The position numbers were made by a program, and so were the translations under genes. The notes under the pieces are model-generated. The model saw only the letters and a list, made by a program, of their open reading frames with translations, searched no databases and had not been told where the DNA came from. Shown piece by piece: positions 1-6,816 of a stretch of DNA of 9,951 nt (positions are counted from its first letter, which is position 1; every line of letters starts with the position of its first letter). This stretch comes from Gemmatimonadota bacterium (lineage in GTDB: Bacteria > Latescibacterota > UBA2968 > UBA8231): positions 1 through 9,951 of the forward strand of contig JAPOZF010000229.1 in the NCBI GenBank assembly GCA_026706165.1, in the 5' to 3' direction.

Positions 1-422
1 TGCTGAAGCCGCCGAGAATCGGGCGGGAAAAGCCGTGGCATCAGGACTGTGCCTACTTCAACCTTCCCCTGGGAACACCGGTCGTCGGGGTATGGATCGC
101 ACTCGACGAGGCGACCATCGCCAACGGCGCTCTGCACGTCATTCCCGGATCGCACCGCGAGGGCCCGCTGAACCACTTCCGGCGCCGCGACTGGCAGATA
201 TGCGATTCCGAAATCGCCGTGGAGCGCGACGTCGCCGTGCCCCTGAAACCGGGCGGCGTTCTCTTCTGGCACGGCATGACCCACCACGGCAGTCCCCGGA
301 ACCGGTCCGGTCAACGGCGAAGGGCGTTGCAGCTGCATTTCAGGCCTCGGGGTACCGCCGAGACCACGACCGAGGACAGAATGGCTGTTTTCGGCGGCGA
401 CGTCCGCGGCGCCACCTGCTGA
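1..422 (+). CDS. Phytanoyl-CoA dioxygenase (PhyH) family protein, 3' part only
   Basis: The open frame enters from the left edge (first full codon at 3) and ends at TGA 420-422, giving 139 C-terminal residues. Seen: the iron-binding HxD motif as WHQDCAYF (H13, D15 of the fragment), the jelly-roll strand VVGVWIALDEATIANGALHVIPGSH, and the distal part LKPGGVLFWHGMTHHGSPRN, where H95 would be the third iron ligand. RRALQLHF follows, whose Arg (about 106-107) would bind 2-oxoglutarate. Together these are the complete catalytic triad of a non-haem Fe(II)/2-oxoglutarate oxygenase of the PhyH fold. Known for the family: hydroxylation of varied small molecules, so the substrate cannot be read from this fragment. 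The N-terminal half lies outside the window. A hairpin right after the stop suggests that transcription ends here and that the next gene is separately expressed. The family is sure; the precise function is unknown. Confidence 0.9.
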   Translation, partial: LKPPRIGREKPWHQDCAYFNLPLGTPVVGVWIALDEATIANGALHVIPGSHREGPLNHFRRRDWQICDSEIAVERDVAVPLKPGGVLFWHGMTHHGSPRNRSGQRRRALQLHFRPRGTAETTTEDRMAVFGGDVRGATC

Positions 423-423
423 T

Positions 424-452
424 CCGCCTTCGGTCGTTCGCCGAAAAGGCGG
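424..452 (+). terminator. Terminator-like hairpin after the dioxygenase gene
   Basis: The stop codon at 420-422 is followed at once by an inverted repeat: 424-430 pairs with 446-452 and 431-433 with 441-443. This gives 10 base pairs with a two-base A bulge (444-445) and a 7-base loop (434-440). No T-run follows, so it is a hairpin without the classic U-tract. It may still stop or stabilise the 3' end of the dioxygenase mRNA. The rest of the gap to 702 shows no convincing gene; a 6-bp hairpin (655-660 with 664-669) lies in it. Confidence 0.45.
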
Positions 453-702
453 TACCTCGGCGCACCTTCCCGGATTCCCTCCGGCTGTTCAAACCGGGTG
501 GACTGCCCGCCCTTTCAGATTGGCGTCTGCGGCGACGGGAAGGGGCGGCGCAAGGGCATCTCCAGGACGCACGGAATACCCCAATCAAACCGGACCGCTT
601 GCGCCGGCCGTGACCCGGCTTGTAACGCATCATTCCCTCGGACAATACCGGCCAGCCGCTTGCAGCGGCGGTTTCGGGATTGCCCGGTAAGGCCCTCCGA
701 AC

Positions 703-1758
<1,056 letters not shown>

Positions 1759-1805
1759 TTAGGTTCAAACCGCCATATCCGCAGTTGAGCAGCTCGCGAA
1801 TCGCG

Positions 1806-1812
1806 AAGGAGG
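1806..1812 (+). promoter_or_regulatory. Strong Shine-Dalgarno of the selenoprotein gene
   Basis: AAGGAGG, a full match to the anti-SD core, lies 5 bases before GTG 1818. This is the best ribosome binding site on the + strand of the window and fixes the start of a reading frame that runs into a TGA after only 12 codons. That makes little sense unless the TGA is read through. A short TCGCG/CGCGA inverted repeat (1794-1798 with 1802-1806) sits directly upstream. Confidence 0.85.
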
Positions 1813-1817
1813 AAATC

Positions 1818-2045
1818 GTGGCCAGGGAAGTATCGATTCAGTACTGCACTTCCTGAGGGTATCTCAAATCAGCCGTCAGTTTGGCGGAAGATATCCTCGA
1901 GGAAGGGAAGATGAACCTGTCTCAGGTGGCGATCCTGCCCTCGGACGGCGGCCGTTTCGAGGTGACGGTCGACGGTGTGCTCGTATTCTCGAAGCTCGCC
2001 GAGAACCGCTTCCCGGAACACGGCGAGATCAAGGCGCACTTGTAA
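1818..2045 (+). CDS. SelW/Rdx-family selenoprotein with in-frame TGA (Sec13)
   Basis: A 75-residue protein from GTG 1818 to TAA 2043-2045, with TGA at 1854-1856 read as selenocysteine (residue 13). The N-terminus reads EVSIQYCTSUGYLKSA: a strand followed by CxxU (C10, U13) and a helix, the hallmark of the SelW/SelT/SelH/Rdx thioredoxin-like redox family. The second half continues in the same frame with GGRFEVTVDGVLVFSK (44-59) and ENRFPEHGEI (62-71), matching the family's typical C-terminal wording (GG.FEV.VDG.LVFS...RFPE). Length agrees with small bacterial Rdx proteins. A perfect SD, frame conservation on both sides of the TGA, and a SECIS-like hairpin all support recoding over a broken gene. 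Known for the family: small thiol/selenol redox proteins, with physiological substrates poorly defined. It lies 59 bases after the deacetylase on the same strand, so co-transcription is likely, and ends 27 bases from the convergent purF stop. If the organism lacked Sec machinery this would instead be a pseudogene of a Cys/Sec Rdx gene. Confidence 0.9.
1854..1898 (+). promoter_or_regulatory. Candidate bacterial SECIS element starting in the UGA codon
   Basis: The last two bases of the UGA open a stem: 1855-1864 pairs with 1889-1898, ten pairs including one G-U wobble (1859/1894). An internal loop follows, then an apical stem 1872-1874 with 1883-1885 and an 8-base loop 1875-1882 that begins with GU. 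Eighteen bases separate the UGA from the apical loop. Known rules for bacterial SECIS elements (hairpin directly after UGA, small apical loop with a G in its first two positions, roughly 16-37 bases from the UGA) are met. Role: recruit SelB-Sec-tRNA to decode the UGA. The pairing was done by eye; no folding energy was computed. Confidence 0.7.
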
Positions 2046-2073
2046 AAAGGAAACAGGGCCGCGGAACCTCGGC
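2044..2073 (-). terminator. Possible purF terminator
   Basis: Reading the - strand just past the purF stop (2073-2075): GCCG/CGGC (2070-2073 with 2058-2061) forms a short hairpin with a small inner loop. After four bases comes a T-rich tail, TTT CC TTTTT (2053 to 2044). The stem is weak and the tail is interrupted, so this is a candidate only. It overlaps the stop codon of the convergent selenoprotein gene. Confidence 0.35.
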
Positions 2074-3539
2074 TAAAGCAGGCCGAGCTGACCGTCGCTC
2101 GTCTCGGCTTGCGCGGCGAACCTGGCGAACGGGTGACACCCCCCGATGCAGAAGGTGCACAGGTTCGTCTCCGGGATACCGGCCTGACGGAAGGCCGCCA
2201 GCATGCTTTGCGGTGAGAGGTAGACCACCGGCATCCCCATCTTCGCGCTGATCTGCTCGGGGGTTCGCCCCCTGGCGATGAACTCCTCTCCCTCGGGCGG
2301 GTCGGGCGGCATGTCCACTCCGAACATGCAACCGCGGCGGACATCGTCCTCTCCTGTAATGCCGATTGGCGGGGTGTAGCTGGCCAGGTACGCCTTCTTT
2401 ACTTCCAGGTCTTCATAGAGCAGCTGTCGGGCGCGAATCGAGTTGTTGCCGCGGATGATGCTGTCGTCGATCATGACGACCGTCTTCCCCTGCAGCTGCG
2501 GTTTGAGGCCGGGGAGCAGGTGAAGGTTGTCGTCGATCGATTTCCTGCGGTCGTCTGCGGTCGACCCCTGAAAAGAGCGCTCCCCCCGCATCTTGTAAAA
2601 AACGTGCATGAACGGCAGTCCCGCCTTCTTGGCGTAGCTGCGCCCGGCGACCTCGGGACATCTGGGCAGGAAGGTGACGATGTCGGCATCCCCGGGGCGG
2701 AACTCCCCGGCCAGCATCTCCCCGAGGGACTCGCGGATCTTGCGGGCGCCGACGTGGTTGATGATCGAGTCGACGTTTACGATGTAGTTCCACTCGAAGA
2801 AACAGTAGGACGGACTCGATTCGACGAGGGTTTCCTTGCTGTAGTCCCCTTCCGGTGTCAGGTAGTAGATCGAGCCCGGTTCGAGGTCTTCTATGTATTC
2901 GCCGCCGTTCTTGCGGAAGGCGATGTCCTCGGATGCCACGCCGTACTTGCCGTCCTTCCATCCCAGAACCCCGGGCTTTATGCCGGTTCGATCCCTCATG
3001 ACGAGCACGTCCCGCTTGCGCCAGTCGGCGAGCGCCATGGTGTAGGCCCCGGGGACGTCCTTGAGGAGGTTGTGCTCGCCGTCGCGGCGGTAGAGGTAGA
3101 GCAGGGCTTCCGTGTCGCACCGGGAACTCATCGCCGACAGGTCGACTTCCGAGAAATAGCCCTCTTCGACCTGACCGTTGTGCACGGCGACGATCTCGCA
3201 TCCCCGTATCAACAGGTGGGTCCCGCGGTCTTCGGCGTAGCCGCCGAGAGTGTGGGGATGTGCGTCCTTGAGGATCTCGTCCTTGCGCCCGCTGGTGGCG
3301 TAGCGGATGTGGGCCATGTAGGTGTGATAGCGCGGGCTGGGGAAGATCTTGTGCAGGTCGGTGACGTCGAACCGGTCGACCGGCCCTTCCCACTTGATTA
3401 CATCGATGCTGGATTCTCCGACTGCCGCGATGCCCGCCGCCTCCCGGCCCCGGTGCTGGAGGGAGCGTATGAAGGAGTAGGCGTCGTGAAGGGTGTGGGC
3501 GACGCAGAAACCGCAGTTGTGGCGAACGCTGTCGGACAT
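2073..3539 (-). CDS. purF: Amidophosphoribosyltransferase (PurF), divergent Fe-S type
   Basis: Encodes 488 residues. PurF makes 5-phosphoribosylamine from PRPP and glutamine, the first committed step of purine synthesis. The N-terminal Ntn glutaminase follows an 8-residue propeptide: MSDSVRHN then C9, the nucleophile freed by processing. HRGREAAG (29-36), HIRYATSG (77-84), HNGQ (120-123) and CDTE (141-144) line the glutamine site. The phosphoribosyltransferase half carries the PRPP loop VVMIDDSIIRGNNS (354-367, acidic pair D358-D359). Cysteines C246, C404, C461 and C464 sit where Bacillus-type PurF binds its 4Fe-4S cluster. The sequence is divergent: GNNS replaces the usual GTTS in the PRPP loop, and CGF replaces CGI/CGV after the nucleophile. 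The ATG at 3539 is chosen because it gives the usual propeptide and because the longer frame (TTG 3638) would begin inside the glnK terminator. No good SD lies at the ATG; an AGGAG sits 28 bases upstream. It could be the only PurF or a paralogue. Confidence 0.88.
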   Translation of the reverse strand: MSDSVRHNCGFCVAHTLHDAYSFIRSLQHRGREAAGIAAVGESSIDVIKWEGPVDRFDVTDLHKIFPSPRYHTYMAHIRYATSGRKDEILKDAHPHTLGGYAEDRGTHLLIRGCEIVAVHNGQVEEGYFSEVDLSAMSSRCDTEALLYLYRRDGEHNLLKDVPGAYTMALADWRKRDVLVMRDRTGIKPGVLGWKDGKYGVASEDIAFRKNGGEYIEDLEPGSIYYLTPEGDYSKETLVESSPSYCFFEWNYIVNVDSIINHVGARKIRESLGEMLAGEFRPGDADIVTFLPRCPEVAGRSYAKKAGLPFMHVFYKMRGERSFQGSTADDRRKSIDDNLHLLPGLKPQLQGKTVVMIDDSIIRGNNSIRARQLLYEDLEVKKAYLASYTPPIGITGEDDVRRGCMFGVDMPPDPPEGEEFIARGRTPEQISAKMGMPVVYLSPQSMLAAFRQAGIPETNLCTFCIGGCHPFARFAAQAETSDGQLGLL

Positions 3540-3573
3540 GTCGAGGGCTGGAAGAGGCTGAATATAACTCCTG

Positions 3574-3596
3574 CCCGGGCCCCTGGATAGCCCGGG
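3574..3596 (-). promoter_or_regulatory. Hairpin in the purF leader
   Basis: CCCGGGC (3574-3580) pairs perfectly with GCCCGGG (3590-3596), seven G-C pairs around a 9-base loop. It lies between the glnK terminator and the purF ATG, about 35 bases before the start. Being G-C only, it would be stable in the leader RNA. No T-run follows on either strand, so it is not a classic terminator. A control role is possible but unproven. A second small repeat, CCCTC/GAGGG (3622-3626 with 3630-3634), lies upstream of it. Confidence 0.35.
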
Positions 3597-3636
3597 AGAA
3601 GGCTGTTGGCGTTCCACGAGACCCTCCGGGAGGGCC

Positions 3637-3673
3637 AAAAAAAGAGCGGCCGCATCAAAGATGCAGCCGCTCT
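3637..3673 (-). terminator. Rho-independent terminator of amtB-glnK
   Basis: On the - strand, 23 bases after the glnK stop, 3666-3673 pairs with 3643-3650 (8 bp). After one C-A mismatch, 3660-3664 pairs with 3652-3656 (5 bp), closing a three-base loop. The hairpin is followed directly by a run of seven T (3643 to 3637). This is a textbook intrinsic terminator and the strongest in the window. It separates the nitrogen genes from purF. On the + strand no T-run follows, so it acts in one direction only. Confidence 0.93.
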
Positions 3674-3696
3674 CGCTTTATCGCGGGCCGCTTCTG

Positions 3697-4035
3697 CTAT
3701 ATGGCGGATTCGCCGGTCTCGCCGGTGCGAATTCTCACAACCTCGTCGACCGACATGACGAAAATCTTGCCGTCGCCGATGTTGCCGGTATTCGCCGCCT
3801 CCTTGACGGCATCGATCGCCTGCGAGGCGGTGCCGTCGCCGACGACCACCTCGATCTCGAGCTTGGGCGTGAAGTCGATGTGGTATTCGGCGCCGCGGTA
3901 GACTTCCTGGTGACCTTTCTGCCGTCCGAAGCCCTTTACTTCACTGACGGTCATGCCGACGACGCCGAGGGAGCTCAGGGCTTCCTTGACCTTGTCCAGG
4001 GCGTTCGGCCGGACGATGCATTTCAACAGCTTCAT
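3697..4035 (-). CDS. glnK: PII nitrogen regulatory protein (GlnB/GlnK family)
   Basis: Encodes 112 residues, the normal PII length. PII trimers sense 2-oxoglutarate and ATP/ADP and control ammonium channels and nitrogen enzymes. Seen: the N-terminal strand [10 protein letters not shown], the T-loop from about 37 to 55 with [12 protein letters not shown], where Y51 is the classic uridylylation site, the B-loop signature TGNIGDGK (83-90), and the C-loop arginines R101 and R103. Starts at ATG 4035 behind an AGGAAGG-type SD. It lies 112 bases downstream of amtB on the same strand and before a strong terminator, so amtB and this gene probably form one transcript. The partner channel argues for the GlnK role (membrane-bound blocking of AmtB at low 2-oxoglutarate) over GlnB, but the two cannot be told apart by sequence alone. 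Confidence 0.95.
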   Translation of the reverse strand: MKLLKCIVRPNALDKVKEALSSLGVVGMTVSEVKGFGRQKGHQEVYRGAEYHIDFTPKLEIEVVVGDGTASQAIDAVKEAANTGNIGDGKIFVMSVDEVVRIRTGETGESAI

Positions 4036-4147
4036 CTGTTGCCTTCCTTCCTGCGTCGCTCGTCAACTTGCGAGTGAGCTTCCTGTTGGTGCTATCCGTG
4101 GGTGACACCCGGGGGAGACCCGTCAACGCCAGCGCTCCCCGCGGAGA

Positions 4148-5521
4148 TCAGTCCGGGTAATATCCCTGCTCGTTGTGCAGCGAGATATCGAGTCCGCGAT
4201 CCTCGTCCTCGTCGGAGACGCGCAATCCCACGACGGCGTCCACGATCTTGAGGATGATGAAAGACAGCACCGCGCAGTAGACGATGGTGAACACGACGCC
4301 GAGGATCTGAGCGCCGAGTTGACTTCCCACCGAATCCTTTGCGAGCCCCATGCCTCCGAGGCTCTCGGCGGCGAAGATACCGGTAAGCAGGGCACCGACG
4401 ATACCGCCGACCGCGTGCACGCCGAAAGCGTCGAGCGAATCGTCGTAGCCGAGCGACTGCTTGAGACTCGTGGCGGCCCAGAAGCAGATGAGTCCGGAAG
4501 CCAGCCCGATTGCGATGGCTCCCATGGGGCCGACGCTGCCCGAGGCAGGGGTGATCGCCACCAGCCCGGCGACCGCTCCCGTGGCCATGCCCAGCACGCT
4601 GGCTTTGCCGTGTTTGATCCACTCGGCGATCATCCAGCCGAGGGCGGCCGAAGCGGTGGCAACCTGGGTCACCAGCATCGCCATGCCCGCGGCGCCGTCT
4701 GCGGCGACCGCGCTTCCGGCGTTGAAGCCGAACCAGCCGACCCACAGCATCGAGGCGCCGACGACGGTCAGCACCGTGCTGTGCGGCGGTATCACCTTGT
4801 CGGGGTATCCCTGGCGCTTGCCGACGACGAGGGCGGCGACGAGGGCCGCTACACCGGCGTTGATGTGAACGACGGTGCCGCCAGCGAAGTCGAGCACCCC
4901 GCGGTCGCCGAAGAAGGAACCGTCGCCGCTCCAGGCCATGTGGCAGACCGGGGCGTACACGACCGTCGACCAGATCGCCATGAACAGCAGCGTCGCGGTG
5001 AACTTCATGCGCTCGGCGAAGGCGCCGACGATCAGGGCCGGGGTTATGATGGCGAAGGTCATCTGAAAGGTGACGAAAACCGTCTCCGGTATCGTTCCGG
5101 ACATCGAGTCCGCGCCGACGCCGGACAGGAATGCCTTGGACAGGCCGCCGGCGAACGAGGAGAAGTTGATCACCCCCGCTTCCATGCCGGTGGTGTCGAA
5201 GGCGATGCTGTAGCCCCACAGGACCCAGACGATCGACATCAGGCCGGTGATGGCGAAGCACTGCATCAGGACGGACAGCACGTTCTTGGTGCGCACCAGC
5301 CCGCCGTAGAACAGCGACAGCCCCGGAATGGTCATGAACAGGACCAGCACCGTCGACGTCAGCATCCACGCGGTGTCGCCGGAGTCGAGCTCGTCTGCGC
5401 CGGCCACCCCCGGCAGGGCCAGAAGCAGGGCCAGGGCCGCAAAAACGAGGAACCCCCGGCTTTGCAACCACCGGGAACTCCGGGGGCCGCGGTACGCCTG
5501 AACGGCGCGAGGCGATTCCAT
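4148..5521 (-). CDS. amtB: Ammonium transporter AmtB
   Basis: Encodes 457 residues. An inner-membrane trimeric channel that conducts ammonium as NH3 plus H+. The N-terminus has a basic region and a hydrophobic stretch (GFLVFAALALLLALPGVAGA) that reads as a cleavable signal peptide, followed by eleven predicted membrane spans. Family marks: the IPGLSLFYGGLVRTKN opening, GAFAERMKF, LDFAGGTVVHINAG, and the pore twin histidines in PVCHMAW (H194) and DAFGVHAVGG (H369). The cytoplasmic tail ends in DEDRGLDISLHNEQGYYPD, as usual for PII-bound Amt proteins. Start choice: the ATG at 5521 has AAGGGAGGG five bases upstream; an in-frame ATG ten codons earlier (5551) has only GGGAG at three bases, so 5521 is preferred. 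It precedes glnK, the reverse of the common glnK-amtB order. No clean sigma-54 site was found in the 144-base gap upstream. Confidence 0.95.
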   Translation of the reverse strand: MESPRAVQAYRGPRSSRWLQSRGFLVFAALALLLALPGVAGADELDSGDTAWMLTSTVLVLFMTIPGLSLFYGGLVRTKNVLSVLMQCFAITGLMSIVWVLWGYSIAFDTTGMEAGVINFSSFAGGLSKAFLSGVGADSMSGTIPETVFVTFQMTFAIITPALIVGAFAERMKFTATLLFMAIWSTVVYAPVCHMAWSGDGSFFGDRGVLDFAGGTVVHINAGVAALVAALVVGKRQGYPDKVIPPHSTVLTVVGASMLWVGWFGFNAGSAVAADGAAGMAMLVTQVATASAALGWMIAEWIKHGKASVLGMATGAVAGLVAITPASGSVGPMGAIAIGLASGLICFWAATSLKQSLGYDDSLDAFGVHAVGGIVGALLTGIFAAESLGGMGLAKDSVGSQLGAQILGVVFTIVYCAVLSFIILKIVDAVVGLRVSDEDEDRGLDISLHNEQGYYPD

Positions 5522-5665
5522 ATCTCCCTCCCTTGTGATATGGTTGATCATGGACTCCCGGTCTCAGGGTGCAGGCCGGCAAACCAAAGGGAAATCCCCG
5601 GATCGGTCAACAAACAGCCCGTTGCTGAAGTTGCCCGGAGCACGGATGGGCTTTTCGAGGGGACG

Positions 5666-6517
5666 CTACAGTCCGGCGGACCTGTCGACCCACTTGTAGG
5701 CCGCCCTGGCGTTCTCCGACCAGTACTTGGCGGCGGCCGCTTTCCCCTTGCTCTCGAAATAGCTGCGCACGAGGCCGATCACCGTTCCGTAGTCCCCCCC
5801 GATGTCGGATACGGGCCAGTTGCTGCCGTATATCAGACGGTCTTCTCCGAAAGTCTCCCAGACCAGGTCGAGGGTCGGCTCGTAGTAGGCGAGGTCGGTT
5901 GGCGCCGGCTTGACCGCGGCCAGCTCCACCAGCCCGGAGACCTTCATGTACAGTTGAGGCAGCGCCCGGGCACGGTGCATGCAGTCGGCCCAGCGCGGGT
6001 CGGGGGCGTTGCCGTCGATCGGCACGCTGAGGAGGTGGTTGAGGACGATGCGCAGGTCGGGTATCCGTTCCGCAAGGGAGCAGAGACCCTCGAAGTTGTC
6101 GGTGTTCATAAGCACGTCGAGCTCGAGGTCGCGTGCCGCCAGCAGCTCCATGTCGGCCATGAAGCTGCCGGAATCGATCTCCGCGAACGAGCCGCCGGCG
6201 ACCCTGATCCCCCGGAACAGGGGGTTGCCGGCGAAGCGCTCGATGCCGGCGGCGAACCCGGCCCGGTCGGGGTCGACGTGCCCGACCAGGCCGACGATCC
6301 AGGGATCGGCGGCGGCGAGGTCGAGCACCCACTGGTTGTCCTCGAGCCAGGCGCTGGCCTCGACGACGACGGTTCCGGTCACCCCCTCGGGAACGGCGAG
6401 CTCGCGGTGGTGTTCCGGCAGCACGGTGCGGTAGAGGAGAGCGTCATCGGCTCCCGGCCAGGGCACTCCCTGGGGGCGGGAAGGGTCGTAGAAGTGGGTG
6501 TGGGTATCGATGATCAT
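5666..6517 (-). CDS. TIM-barrel amidohydrolase (Amidohydrolase_2, COG3618 type)
   Basis: Encodes 283 residues of the amidohydrolase superfamily, subgroup of sugar lactonases and related hydrolases. Seen: the opening HxH strand IIDTHTHFYDPSRP (H6, H8), VVVEASAWLEDNQWVLDLAA, GLVGHVDP, FRGIRV (102-106), the mid-barrel LNHLLSVPI (H161), MKVSGLVE (191-198), and the last-strand motif RLIYGSNWPVSD (227-238). Enzymes of this group hydrolyse lactones or related esters in sugar-acid or aromatic breakdown; the substrate here cannot be told. Odd: the catalytic Asp of the usual GSDWP motif is Asn (N233), a change I also recall in some relatives. Start: ATG 6517, with AAGGAG seven bases upstream, overlapping the TGA of the preceding gene (ATGA), so translation is likely coupled. 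Longer in-frame starts are only antisense-like sequence. The product is probably cytosolic: no signal peptide is seen. Confidence 0.87.
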   Translation of the reverse strand: MIIDTHTHFYDPSRPQGVPWPGADDALLYRTVLPEHHRELAVPEGVTGTVVVEASAWLEDNQWVLDLAAADPWIVGLVGHVDPDRAGFAAGIERFAGNPLFRGIRVAGGSFAEIDSGSFMADMELLAARDLELDVLMNTDNFEGLCSLAERIPDLRIVLNHLLSVPIDGNAPDPRWADCMHRARALPQLYMKVSGLVELAAVKPAPTDLAYYEPTLDLVWETFGEDRLIYGSNWPVSDIGGDYGTVIGLVRSYFESKGKAAAAKYWSENARAAYKWVDRSAGL

Positions 6518-6816
6518 CGTGCGGCTCCTTGCTGGTCTGTCAGGGTGTTGACCTCTCCGTCGATCTGTTCCTTGACGGCGTCCGGAACGAGGCGCCGGTC
6601 CAGGTCCATGATGGCCCCCTGCAGCGCCCACAGCAGATTGCGGGTCGGTCTGAAGTCCGCCTTACTGACTTCGAGAAAAGCGCGCGCCGCTCCCCGGCGT
6701 TCCAGGTCGGAGCGGGTGTGAATACCGGCGGCGTGCAGCCAGGCGGCCGACACCCCGCCGATTCCAGTCAGGTTCTCGACGGGTGTTCCCGAATGGCTCG
6801 GTCTGGTTTCGCTCAA
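6514..6816 (-). CDS. Stand-alone TfoX C-terminal-domain protein
   Basis: Encodes about 100 residues. The core ENLTGIGGVSAAWLHAAGIHT (14-34), then SDLERRGAARAFLEV (36-50) and NLLWALQGAIMDL (60-72), match the TfoX C-terminal domain, a helix-hairpin-helix-like module with the wording L.NIGP..A..L..AGI.T..DL...GA..A and NLLYALEGA. The TfoX N-terminal domain is absent. Known: full TfoX/Sxy regulates competence in gamma-proteobacteria; stand-alone C-terminal domains are widespread and of unknown role, perhaps nucleic-acid binding. Start: the only sensible codon is TTG 6816, overlapping the polA stop as TTGA, so it would be translated by coupling. Its own TGA overlaps the amidohydrolase ATG. The much longer frame upstream is a shadow of polA. 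The family call is good; the function is unknown. Confidence 0.8.
   Translation of the reverse strand: MSETRPSHSGTPVENLTGIGGVSAAWLHAAGIHTRSDLERRGAARAFLEVSKADFRPTRNLLWALQGAIMDLDRRLVPDAVKEQIDGEVNTLTDQQGAAR

Noticed and set aside
620..648. Promoter-like TTGTAA-N17-CAATAC before the deacetylase
   Set aside because: The -10 element matches the consensus at only two positions; it is not supportable as a called promoter.
1818..2045. Reading the TGA as a true stop, i.e. a pseudogene or two fragments
   Set aside because: Frame and family motifs continue on both sides of the TGA, the TGA sits exactly at the Sec position of CxxU, the SD is perfect and a SECIS-like hairpin follows. A chance nonsense mutation would not give this combination.
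3540..3638. Extended purF N-terminus starting at TTG 3638
   Set aside because: The start would lie inside the T-run of the glnK terminator, and the extra 33 residues match nothing in PurF; ATG 3539 gives the expected short propeptide before the catalytic Cys.
5569..5590. Possible sigma-54 promoter upstream of amtB (- strand, TGG...TGCA)
   Set aside because: The GG and GC elements are 11 bases apart instead of the strict 10, and the consensus bases between them do not match.
4175..6721. 848-codon open frame on the + strand across amtB and the amidohydrolase
   Set aside because: It is antisense to two well-identified genes, spans their intergenic gap, and its translation is low-complexity (rich in G, R, H, D, V) without family motifs. 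It is a typical shadow frame of GC-rich DNA.
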